Positions 44,969 through 55,054 of a stretch of 64,000 nucleotides of DNA are shown in pieces. The notes below the pieces were generated by a model. That model was not told the DNA's origin. It did no database searches and saw nothing but the letters and a program-made list of their open reading frames with translations. Numbering within the stretch: the stretch's first letter is position 1; every line of letters begins with the position of its first letter. Source of the DNA: Pinus tabuliformis (taxonomy: Eukaryota > Streptophyta > Pinopsida > Pinales > Pinaceae); assembly GCA_031772625.1 (NCBI GenBank), contig CM062814.1:361991750-362055749 (forward strand), in the 5' to 3' direction. The position numbers and the translations under genes are program-made.

Positions 44969-47847
44969 CTCAGCTTCTTTAACTCTGATTTTTACTACAA
45001 TATTGTTGTAAATATTGTTGAACTACTGTAGAGTCTCTATGAACTACTTTTCTTCAATTCACACCTCTCCAACAACGCTTCTGTCACATATGTTTCAGCC
45101 TTCTATACCATCATTTTCTCCCTCTATCAAAGCTCTTGGAGCTTTCATGTACTACCTGCTATAGTTGGAGAGCCTCATACTGCCACGGCTGAGTCCTCTC
45201 TGTTAAAACTTGTTCTTCCTTCTTCAGATCCTCAATATTCTTTTGTAGGGACTTTCCCTCATTGATTCTTTGTGAGCTTCTCCAAGCTTGGTAAGGTCTT
45301 TCGAGATGCTTGAATCTCTTCCCACTGCTGTTGCTTTTGGAAAATATTTTCCTGTAATTTCTATACATTTTTATTTTCCTGCAACAAAGTCCAAATTTGT
45401 AAACTCTTGTCTAAAAAATTTTTATAGTCTTCAACTACTATGGAGATGCTATCCATTATGGTTTTCAGGTCAGTCTCCTTCTACTCTCTTACTTCATGTA
45501 GCATGGTTGGCTATAGCTTCATATGTAGCTCGTTGATCTACATTTCATATTTAAATTTCCCATCTGTAATTTTATGCTTGTTTCCTTTTACTGCAAGGCC
45601 TAGCTTTGCAACCTTGTCCTCCATTGATTCTTCTTCATGGACATCAAGATCCAGAATCTCTTTACATATTGCTTCAACCACCTCCTTGATCTTCTATTGT
45701 TGTTGAACTACTTGATTCCTCTCCTAGATCATCTGGTTGAGATTCTGCTACAACGAAGCCCACTCTTTTCCACATGAATATTCAACTACGATGTATGTTT
45801 TTCGCGCAGCTTGAGCTCCTCTATTATCTCAAGGTGAAACTTATGTAATCTTGGCAATGGTACCACGTTCATGTTGACATGATTCGACCTTCCTTCTTTC
45901 TGTTGTACTTTGATGGAGTAAAAAAAAGGTGCTCCAACTAGTATTGGTGCTAACTTCACTGCAAGTGTAGGTTGTATTTTCCTTTCTTCTCCAATCCTCC
46001 GCTCAATCTGCACGATTTGTCTAATTGTCTCTGCCAAAATTTTAAGCTAGGTGATCTGCTCTTGCACACCTACGAGAAATGTGTCATAGAGATATACCCA
46101 CTTACTCCATGACTCTGTTATTGCCTCCTAAATTCCACCCTCAATATTTTCCAGGTCCCCATCAGTAAGGACCGTTGGCGAGATATCCTTCGTCATATCT
46201 ACCTATTACTTCTTCTTGATCTTCATGGTAGCTTTGCCCTGTGCCTTCCTCTTTTCTACAATAGCTTATTCTTTTTCTATATTTTCAGACTTATTATTTT
46301 TCTCATCTCCTTTAGGAGGATCCTCGTCACCCTCATCAAGTTTCTCTTGTTATTCTGATTCCTTCTCATCCTTATTCTTTTCCTTCCCACTCACTTCACC
46401 ATGCTACGGGGTGTCCTCTTCTATCACACTATCTTCTGTCACACTATGAGGAGATAATATTATCTTACTAATTATGGCACGGGATGCCATTTCTTCTTTG
46501 TGTCCCTGCAAGCTTATATATGGACTTTGTGAAAATTGGCCTTGAACTTTGCAACAGTGCTATATTGTTTTTATAGGCTCGGTGAGAGGTGAGGGTGTTG
46601 GTTCACTCACATATGTATGTCCATGTGATATAATATGAAAAACAACATGTTCTCCATTGTTCGTGATCATTGGGTGCTATACCATAGTGAGGCATACCAC
46701 ATAGTTTCAAAAACATTTGAAGCTATTGGAGGAAACTTAAAATCCTCCGATTCTCTAAATGCCACATTGCAGTTATGAAAATTAGCTAAGCGTAATGAAA
46801 TGTTGCACCTTTTTCCTGGACCTCACGCAGCCGTCCAAAAATTCTTTGCAAAGGTATTTGGCCCAGTTGTACTGAACCACATTGGTGTATTGCGCAGCTA
46901 ATAAAACCATTATTGTCTGGACTTGATTAGCCTAACAATTTGGCATGAAATTCCCAACCAATATGTGTGTCACGAAGCAATATTCCTAGTCACTGATTAA
47001 GTTTCTAGAGTATCCCCTCTTTCCTTTTGTTAAACCGATTTTTTTTTTTCATGCTGTTAGTTATGGCATGGTCATGATCTCTTCCAATGAATTCTTCTGT
47101 GGGGTTCTGTGCTTGATATGGTAGTATGGTGATTCTCCATATCAACATTGGATCTATAGGGAACTTATTTCCCAGCCATAGACATCCATCGTGCACCAAC
47201 ACGAGCAACTATCGCACACAAGTCATGCTTCGCATACTTCTGCCGAAGTGTGGTACATTCAACATGTTTATTAATCCTGAATGCACTAATCAATTTTCCC
47301 ACTACTGTAGTTCTAACCTCGTCACTCTGCTTTCTAGGTAGCTCACTTGTTTTAGATAACTATCTAGTGCGAATGGTGGGTATTTATTCTTGTCATTGAA
47401 GTGATAGTATGTGAACATTAAATGCGCTATTTTCCCAAGTAATTCCTCTGTAAATGGTACTTCTTCTAACAATATGGGTGTGAAAGTGCCAAAATTCACA
47501 TCCTTGGATTCTTTCACTGGTTTAGCAATGGGTTTTCTTGATGGAATATATGGTGGTAGAGGTGATGGAAATTATGTGTCATCTGTTTCCATCTGCTCTA
47601 CAAGCTCTGCTTCTTCCTCATTGTCTCTAACATGCTCAACTTCTTGTTGAGGTTTGACATGTTTCTTATCTTGCTTCTTCTTTGTTCTCTCTTCCTTGGT
47701 TGGTTTCTTCCGTGGACATATTCGTTGCTTTTGTGATGATTCTATTGTGGTTGATGTTGTTGTGGGTGTACTAACTTCCATGATTCTAGATAATCCCTTC
47801 TCATGAAAATTATGAATAATTTTTTCCCACGAATACTGAGATGACAT
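44966..47847 (-). pseudogene. Gypsy-3 accessory ORF, function unknown
   Basis: About 960 codons on the minus strand from ATG at 47847 (MSSQYSWEKIIHNF) to TGA at 44966-44968. The N-terminal part is Lys/Glu-rich (KKPTKEERTKKKQDKKHVKP). The core has LPPYIPSRKPIAKPVKESKD, LLVLVHDGCLWLGNKFPID and HAITNSMKKKNRFNKRK, matching LCLVNDGYLWLEEPIPIT and LAEAMKAKYKLEKR of Gypsy-1. The tail is coiled-coil-like (IHFLD...KSLQIWTLLQENKN). Stops and shifts are frequent. No signal peptide or membrane segment was found. The plus-strand frames at 45288-46449 are its antisense shadows. Confidence 0.65.
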
Positions 47848-47936
47848 ATGACAACAAGAAATTCTGCAGCTTCTTCACACTATCAATAGTCGATCTCTCA
47901 ATTCAACAAAATTCCAAATCTCTGCAGTACACAACA

Positions 47937-47943
47937 TTTTATA
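47937..47943 (-). promoter_or_regulatory. Candidate internal TATA box before Gypsy-3 accessory ORF
   Basis: Minus-strand TATAAAA 90 bp before the ATG at 47847. The leader contains gaattgagagatcgac, similar to the leader after the Gypsy-1 TATA at 8820-8826. The region 47944-48290 is a broken frame between integrase end and this promoter. Confidence 0.5.
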
Positions 47944-48289
47944 GAAATTTTGAGTTTCTAGCCTCATCATTAGCTTAGATTTTATGCAGATTGTGTTCTT
48001 TGATTTCATATCTATCCTTAGATCTTGTCAATATGTCCTCATAAATGAAACTTTCCGCACATTTTAATGTTAAATTGCCCATTGTACAATCATACTTTTC
48101 TAGTGAAATTTGACACATCCATATTGTAGTGAACAGCCCTTCTTATGCTGCAGCTCCTATGTACTTTGACATAATCCACACTATAGAAAAGTAACTCCCT
48201 ACGTCAAAGCTCTCTATAGTGTATTTTAAAGTCCAGTTCCCACTTTCAACTACACATGGCACTAAGACTTTCATCCCTTCTTCTTTAGA

Positions 48290-48897
48290 GCGAGGCTATA
48301 TGGACAGGGATGTCATTGTATAGCTTCAACCTACTACCATTTACTCTTCCTTGGATCAATTCTCCAATTAGCTTTACTAAATGAACTGAGCTTGCATCTA
48401 TAATATGCTTGATAATGTAGGGGTCCAACCATTGCATCTTGAATTTTCTCATAAATCTCATAAACTTACTTCCATAGAGGAGAACAAGGTCTCCTACCTA
48501 GAACTACTTCTGCTTAATATGTTTTTCATGCCAAGCCTTTTCCCTTTCTTTTTGTACCTGCTGATGGAATCCTGCTATAAATCTATCTTCTTCCAAAGCA
48601 ATCAATTGTGACATTCTTTCCTCCATTATATCAGGGTTTTCCATATCTGTAAAAGTTACAATCCTCAAGCTAAGAACAATGTATTCCATGGGAATTACAA
48701 CTTCTTTTCTATAAACTAGTTTGAAGGTTATCTGCCTTTTCAAGTTTTTACATGTGCTCCTATAACCCCATAAAATTGCTAGAATTATAAGGTCCCAGTC
48801 ATGTCTATTCACATTGCATACCTTAGTTATTGCATTCTCCAAAAATATTATTGAATATTTCTATAGTTCCATTGGCCTGAGGGTGATATGGGGTACT
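48290..48897 (-). pseudogene. pol: Gypsy-3 integrase C-terminal half
   Basis: Begins STPYHPQANGTIEIFNNIFG at the Copia-B junction, with the catalytic Glu in TIE. It continues VNRHDWDLIILAILWGYRST, MEYIVLSLRIV, AGFHQQVQKEREKAWHEKHI, then VNGSRLKLYND at about 48320. The open part is 48504-48842. It is the continuation of 53877-54290 once Copia-B is removed. Confidence 0.85.
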
Positions 48898-49422
48898 TAT
48901 AGGTTTTAACCCCGTACAGAAATTACCTGCATACAGATTCTAAAACACAGAAAATAAACAATGTGAGAGCATAACACATTAAACACATATACATAGAGAT
49001 TTGCCCCTGGATCCCAAAACCAAGACTACCAACTTGATTTTTCATTATGTTCCTTTCAATGTTACAATACATATTTATACATGCTGTAACATCCAATACC
49101 ATGGACCGAAAAACATTCCATCCAAAACCATGGACCGAAAACCATCACGTCCAGAACCATGTACAAAAACCATGCACAAAACCATAGGTAGGTCCGCCCA
49201 ACCTAATATAAGGTCCAAAAAAAATGTCCCCATGGCCCTGCCCAGGACCCCATACAGGGAGGCTATCCACCCCCCTCAAACCCCCCAAACAGGGGGGGCT
49301 TTCGCCCCCCTTGTGAGCCCCCCACTGCGCAATTGATGCCACAAAAGGGGGGCTCTACCCCCACTCTAACCCCCGGTTAACTACGTGGGCTAGTCGTGGA
49401 AAAAATATAACACAACCCAACA
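48898..49422 (-). repeat. Copia-B 3' LTR
   Basis: 525 bp; on the minus strand TGTTGGGTTGTG to TTTTAACCTATA. It has two GGTCCATGG motifs (49099-49107, 49128-49136) upstream of a minus TATAAA at 49074-49080. A 180-bp block of G and C runs (about 49195-49380) is absent from the other LTR of this element. The polypurine tract (minus aacaacaagcgggagaa) lies at 49423-49440. Confidence 0.88.
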
Positions 49423-49471
49423 TTCTCCCGCTTGTTGTTTTCTTTACACAAGGGGCCACAGGAGAGCTTAA

Positions 49472-50300
49472 TCATTTATCCAGCCCTGTAACACCCATTG
49501 TTTCTCTACACCAAGAGAACTTATCAGGGCTCACAGATTTTGTCAATGCATCTGCAGTATTCTTCGAAGTGTCCACCTTTACCAGCAACACATTTTTGTC
49601 TTCTATCATATCCCTCACAAAGTGATAATGAACATCGATGTGCTTTGTCTTTGAATGGTAAGCAAGGTTCTTTGCCAATAAAATTGCACTTTGGCTATCA
49701 CAATCTATCCTTATGGCTCCCTGTACTAACCCCATACTTGAACACAATCTCTGTAACCAAACTGCTTCCTTTCTTGGATGATTGGATGCCATGTATTCTA
49801 CCTCTGTAGTTGATAGTGCCACTACAAATTGTTTGTTACTCATCCAACTAACTGTACCTTCAAATAGGTTAAAGACATACCCACTTGTAGATCTTCTCTG
49901 ATCGAAATCTCCAGCATAGTCTATGTCAACAAATCCACGAATATCCAATGCTCTGTCTAATCCTGGTATTCCTTGGTAGCATAAACCATGATCACTAGTG
50001 CCACGAAAATACCTGAAAACCCACTTCATCGATGTCTAACGCTCCTTCCCTCGTTTTGACATAAACCTTCTCAATATTCCCACTGCATGTGCAATGTCTG
50101 GTCTAGCGCAAACCATTGCATACATCAGACTATCGACTGCACTTTCATATGGAACACCAGACATGTCCTCTTCCTCTTCTTGTGTCTTGGGATACTGTTC
50201 GGCAGATAACTTTACACCTACAGGAATAGGAACCTTCACCAGTTAACTATCCTGCATATTAAACCTCTGCAATATTGTCTCGGCATACTTCTTCTGGTTC
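49472..50300 (-). pseudogene. pol: Copia-B RNase H
   Basis: Open at 50029-49472 with YFRGTSDHGLCYQG, VDIDYAGDFDQRRSTSGYVF, VALSTTEVEYMAS, CDSQSAILLAKN, KTKHIDVHYHFVRDMIEDK and DALTKSVSPDKF, ending at a TGA after GLDK. The piece before it (50036-50239) has SAVDSLMYAMVCARPDIAHA. Apart from one or two stops this is nearly complete and shows where Copia-A was interrupted. Confidence 0.88.
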
Positions 50301-50302
50301 AA

Positions 50303-51268
50303 CTAGAGCTTCTTCTTTGCACGATCTCTTTTAATTTCCATGCCCAAAATATAGTTTACAACACCAAGATCTTTCATGTCGAATTTGGAGGACAATTGGG
50401 TCTTCAAATCCTGGATAATTTCTTTGTCATTTGCAACATGAAACATATGATCCACATACAAGACAAGATAAATAACATGGTCACCAATTAATTTAAAATA
50501 CACACAATGATCTACTTTGCTTTTGGTGAAGCCAAGTCCCCATATAAATGTATCAAATTTCTGATACCACTTCCTTGGTGACTGTTTTAACCCATTCAGA
50601 GACTTCTTTAACTTGCATAATAGTTCTTTCTTATGCTTTACCGCGAAGCCTTTAGGTTGCTTCATGTAGATCTCCTCTTCCATATCCCCGTGAAGAAATG
50701 TTGTCTTCACATCCATATGTTCTACCTTGAAATCAAAAGTAGCAACAACAGATAAAAGTAATCTAATTGAAGCTGCCTTGGAAACAGGAGAAAAAATATC
50801 ACCAAAATCAATTCTTGTCACTTGGGAATAACCCTTAGCTACCAATTGAGCTTTGTATTTCTCCACCTTTCCTTCTGCATTTGTCTTCTTCTTGAACACC
50901 CATTTGTTGCTAATGGGTTTCCTTCCAGCTAGAAACTCCACCAGATCCAAAGCCTCATTTTTGTGCAGAGATGCCATTTCATCAACCATGGCCTCTTTCT
51001 AGAGTTTTCTATCCTCTGAATCTACTACTTCCTTGACATTTCTGGGATCATTATCAAAAACAGATAAAGCAAAATTTGAACAAAAAGCAGATGGGCTATA
51101 CCTTTCAGGATGCCATCTTTCTCGAACTGATATTCTCACACCTAGAGTTTGTGGATCTTCGTCTTCTGATTCCTCCTCTTCTGTAGAGTCTGATTCTTCC
51201 TCCTTATGCTCAAACTCTATCTTCTTAGGTTCCTTTGGTTTGACTTCATTTTTAATAACATCTTTCAC
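50303..51268 (-). pseudogene. pol: Copia-B reverse transcriptase, active site changed
   Basis: Open frame 50989-50303: MVDEMASLHKNEALDLVEFL, KPISNKWVFKKKTNAEGKVE, AKGYSQVTRIDFGDIFSPV, VKTTFLHGDMEEEIYMKQ, SLNGLKQSPRKWYQKFD. The active site reads LYVDHMFHVAND, with His (codon at 50447-50449) in place of the second Asp of YVDD. It ends MKDLGVVNYILGMEIKRD. The acidic linker to integrase (EEEESEDEDPQTLG) is at 50999-51268. Confidence 0.88.
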
Positions 51269-52147
51269 CTATTTGAACACCACATCTCGGCTATACACAA
51301 CCTTCCTTGTTATTGGGTTCCAAAGATTATAACCCTTTAAACCATCCTTATACCCAATAAAGATGCACTTTTCAGATTTACAATCTAGCTTGGTTCTTTT
51401 CTCCTTTGGAACATGTACATATGCACCACATCTAAACACCCTCAGATGTGAAAGAGAGGGTTTCTTACCAGCCCATACCTCTTGTGGATTCTTATCCTCC
51501 AACTTTGATGAAGGCGATCTGTTGACCAGGTAACATGCTGTCTCCACTGCCTCTGCCTAGAATTCTTGTCCTAACCTGACACTATTGTGCATTCTTCTTT
51601 CCCTTTCCATCAACGTCTTGTTCATTCCTTATGTAAATCCATTTTTCTCAGGTGTGTATGGAGTAGTCTTCTATCGTGCTATACCACAATTCTTACATAT
51701 TTCTTCAAATTCCTTACTGCAAGACTCTCCACTGTTATTTGAGCTCAACAGCTTTATCTTCTTCTCTGTCTGGTTTTCCACCAAAGCCTTAAATTCTTTA
51801 AACCAGTCAACGACTTTAGATTTCTTCTTAAGGAAATATATCCATATATTCCTTGAGAAGTCATCTATAAATGATACATAGTACACAGACTTACCGAGTG
51901 ATGGAACCTTCGCAGGTCCAAACACATCACTGTGCACAACATCTAATATGTGTTTCGCCCTCTTACCACCAGAGGGGAAACTCACCCAATTCTTCTTTCC
52001 ATATACACAATTTTCACAGAAATCAAAATCTAGAGAGCTATTACAGATACCTTCTACCATACCTTTACCATGAAGTATTCGAAGGCCCTTCTCTCTAATA
52101 TGTCCAAGACTTTGATTCCACAACATGATCTTCTCTCCAGAGACCAC
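51269..52147 (-). pseudogene. pol: Copia-B integrase
   Basis: Zinc part LWNQSLGHIREKGLRIL and CENCVYGKKNW; core with Asp in VVHSDVFGP. The second Asp site reads SNNSGES instead of SDNSGEF-like, so Asp is Asn (about 51737-51739). The C-terminal part has METACYLVNRSPSSKLEDKN, LRVFRCGAYVHVPKEKR and FIGYKDGLKGYNLWNPITR. Shifts fall near 51600 and 51670. Confidence 0.85.
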
Positions 52148-52153
52148 TAGATT

Positions 52154-52640
52154 TTATTCTCCACTTTCAGGAACCATAAAACTGTTGCACCAATCAAAAA
52201 CAATGCTACCTTGTAGTTTGTATAGAGTTCCAACCTGAACTCCCCGCATCAATACCAGTGCTCCCTGAACCATCTTGCAGGTATCCTTCTCGAACATTGC
52301 TTTTACATCTACATCATCTTGCTTGCTTATGGAAATTAGATTTCTGGCCAATGCATGAATATGTAGAACACCCAGAAGTGTTCTAACCCTTCCACCTTGC
52401 AATTTCAAGTTCACTTTTCCACGAACAACAATTATAGCCTTCTTATCATCCCCTAAGAAGACATCACCACCATCGTATTTCTCATACTCGCAGAACCACA
52501 CTCTATGGGGATTGAAGTGAAAGGACCCACCTGAGTCAATCACAATGCCTCATGATCTATGTGTGTACTTAATGAGGCCAAATACACATCCCCACCTTCA
52601 TATGAGGTGGTTTTAGCCTCTCCAGAACGATGATCATCAG
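52154..52640 (-). pseudogene. pol: Copia-B protease
   Basis: IDSGGSFHFNPHRVWFCEYE on the minus strand near 52540 keeps Asp-Ser-Gly. It continues GGDVFLGDDKKAIIVVRGKV, LLGVLHIHALARNLISISKQ and GALVLMRGVQVGTLYKLQGS. The frame is open from 52543 to 52154. Copia-A has the matching remnant at 898-1190. Confidence 0.82.
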
Positions 52641-53403
52641 ATCCCTTTCCTTTGTCAAGAGCTTTAGATTTACTGTCCCTTTTGTAGTTACCTTCCTTTC
52701 CGCATTTCCACTACACCACCTTTACAGGTTTTCCTGGAGATTTAGATCTCCCTCTAGATTTAGATCTCCCACTCGATGAATTATTTTTATTTTTTTTCTA
52801 GGACCCTCCTCATATAGACAAGGAATCCATTTGGCTCTACATATTTTTCCATCTCATCTCCTCCATTAGCAAGGATGAAACTATTTCATCAAACTGCAAG
52901 GCAGTTGCATTGCTACCTATTGCAATAACTAGACTATCCCACGAATTTGGTAGAGAACACAACAAACTAAAGCACATATCTTCATCTAAAATTTTCATAT
53001 CAACAGATAATAGCCAACTTACCACAGTCTTAAATGCGTTCAGATGCTCTGTCATTGAGTCTCCATCTTTTATCCTCATGTTATACAACCTTTTTCTTAG
53101 GAACATTTTATTCACCAGAGACATAGATTGGTACAAAGTCCCTAACTTGTCCCACAAATCCTTAGCCATAGATTCTACTGAAACATTCAAAGACACTAAA
53201 TCCGAGACACATGATCATATTGTGCTCTTTTCCTTCTGATCCAACTTCTTCCATTCTTCATCGAACACTCCCATTGGCTTAGTACTGGGATCTACCATGA
53301 TCCACTAATCTTTATCCACCAACAGATCCTCCATCTTGAGTTTCCATAACTCAAAACTCTCACCAGTAAATTTCTTAATGTCTATCTTTCCACTACTCAC
53401 CAT
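52641..53403 (-). pseudogene. gag: Copia-B gag
   Basis: ATG at 53401-53403: MVSSGKIDIKKFTGESFELW, then LKMEDLLVDKD*W. It continues WDKLGTLYQSMSLVNKMFLR, MTEHLNAFKTVVSWLLSVDM and LLCSLPNSWDSLVIAIGS, the UBN2-type copia gag. The Ser/Arg/Lys-rich tail (SGRSKSRGRSKSPGKPVK) precedes a ruined zinc knuckle WKCGKEGNYKRDSKS (His to Asn, Cys to Ser). Copia-A has lost this part. Confidence 0.85.
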
Positions 53404-53511
53404 CCTCTTTCACCACCAGAATCGATCCCGTAGATCTCCCACTGAATAGGGCCTACCATAGGCCTGAGTGAAACCACTTAGCAACAAAGGCATCCCATTG
53501 AAGCCAAAAAA

Positions 53512-53523
53512 ACTCTGATACCA
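53512..53523 (-). other. Primer-binding site of Copia-B
   Basis: Minus strand tggtatcagagt, the initiator methionine tRNA type, two bases from the LTR at 53526. Confidence 0.85.
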
Positions 53524-53525
53524 AA

Positions 53526-53871
53526 TGTAGGTTTTAACCCCGTACAAAAATTACCTGCATATGAATTCTAAAACACATAAAATAAATAATGCGAGAGCAT
53601 AAAACATAAAACACATAGACATAGAGATTTTCTCATGGATCCAAAAACTAGGACTACTAGCTTGATTTTTCATTATGTTTCTTCCAATGTTACAATACAT
53701 ATTTATACATGTCGAAGAATCCAATAACATGGACCGAAAACCATCAGATCCAAAACCGTGGACAAAAAACTATCGCATCCAAAACCATGCACGAAAACCA
53801 TGCACAAAACCATAGGTGGGTTTACCCAAATACGTGGGCTAGTCGTGGAAAAAATATAACACAACCCAATA
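53526..53871 (-). repeat. Copia-B 5' LTR, internally deleted
   Basis: 346 bp. It matches 48898-49422 at both ends but lacks about 180 bp: cataggtgggtttacccaaa joins directly to tacgtgggctag. The CCATGG motifs are mutated (aacatggaccg, accgtggac). It ends CCAATA and is followed by TSD gtacc. Confidence 0.85.
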
Positions 53872-53876
53872 GTACC

Positions 53877-54480
53877 CTTTTGATGATAAACCTGGAATTC
53901 CTCAATCAATGCTTCAATAGTTTTATTGAGGAAGTGGGAACCTTGGTCATTCATCAAAATATTTGGACATCCAAATTTAGACAATATATAGTCAAAAGTA
54001 AACTTCAAAGAAGTCTTTGCACTGCAGTCCCTTAATAGTTGTGCTTTGGCCCATCCTATCAAGTAATTAGTTGTTGTAATTATGTACCTTGTGCCAGTCC
54101 TCTTTCTAGGTGGGTTCATGGGTCCAACAAAACTAATAGCCCACTTATCAAAGCCCTGCAATATAAGTTGTGGTACCAATGGAATCTCATCTCTTCTTGA
54201 AAGATTTCTTGTTCTTTGACACACATGACATGCTCTAAAATATTCCTTTGCATCTTTGTGTAGTGAAGGCCACCACAATATCGTTCTCAAAATCTTCTGT
54301 GCAGTGGATTTTCCTACATAGTGTCTACTAGCTGCGCCACAGCTTCGGCTAGAATCATCTGTCTTTCATGTTCAAGAATATACCTATGCAATATTTCATT
54401 CAGTCATATCCTATATAATTGTCTTTGTATTAATGAAAAGTCAATTTCCTCAATCACTAATTCTTTCTTTTGCTACCTAG
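53877..54480 (-). pseudogene. pol: Gypsy-3 integrase N-terminal half
   Basis: TILWWPSLHKDAKEYFRACH with CHVCQRTRNLSRRDEIPL; core with the first catalytic site changed (KWAISFVGPMNPPRKRTG has Ser where Asp is expected) and Asp in ILMNDQGSHF. It ends IEEFQVYHQKGTI at the Copia-B junction. The continuation STPYHPQANG is at 48897. The ORF at 53703-54290 runs on into the Copia-B LTR and that tail is not integrase. Confidence 0.85.
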
Positions 54481-55054
54481 TATACTCTAAAAGAACCATC
54501 CCTGTGGTAAAAAATTGAATGATATCTACAAAATGGTCATCTGCAACTCTGATTGTAAACAAATGCACATCAGGTAGATTATCCTGTATGCTAGTTGGTT
54601 CTTCCCCTATTTCTAATATTGAAAGATGATTGGGTTGTACATTTAGTCTTCCTTGTTTAAAAATGATTTCAAAGTCATATTCTTGGAATAATAGTAACAA
54701 TATGAAAATGTTCCCTCCTAATACATGCTTGTTAACCAAATACGTTAGTGATGAATGATTTGTAAACATTTTAAAGTGTGATACTAACAAATAGTGTCTA
54801 AATTTCTCCAAGGCATACACCATGACTGGTCTTTCGCTTTCTGTAGTGGTGTAATTATTTTCTGCTTTAGGTAATTTTCTAGTTGCAAAATCTATAGGAT
54901 GATAAAATTTTCCTGCACCAGGTTGTGCTAATAATACTCCCAAGGGTATACAAGAGGCATCCACATGGACATGGAATTCCTTATTGCAATTGGGAACACT
55001 AATATAGCTGCTAATACCATTTTTTATTTCAATATTTTGAGGCTTTTCTAACAT
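54473..55054 (-). pseudogene. pol: Gypsy-3 RNase H
   Basis: Open frame with NKEFHVHVDASCIPLGVLLA, HPIDFATRKLPKAENNYTTT, KFRHYLLVSHFKMFTNHSSL, YLVNKHVLGGNIF, LFQEYDFEIIFKQGRLNV and a linker LPDVHLFTIRVADDHFVDII. It is better preserved than the Gypsy-2 copy. Confidence 0.85.

Larger units (their letters stand above)
48898..53871 (-). mobile_element. Copia-B, sister of Copia-A, inside Gypsy-3 integrase
   Basis: 4974 bp, LTRs 48898-49422 and 53526-53871, with TSD gtact (48893-48897) and gtacc (53872-53876). Gag, protease, integrase, RT and RNase H follow in copia order on the minus strand. It supplies the complete layout for its broken sister Copia-A. Both outer LTR ends show TA in place of TG or CA. 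Confidence 0.9.

Noticed and set aside
45288..46449. Plus-strand ORFs (Ser/Phe/Leu-rich, some membrane-like)
   Set aside because: They are antisense shadows of the Lys/Glu-rich accessory ORF of Gypsy-3 and show no conserved domain.
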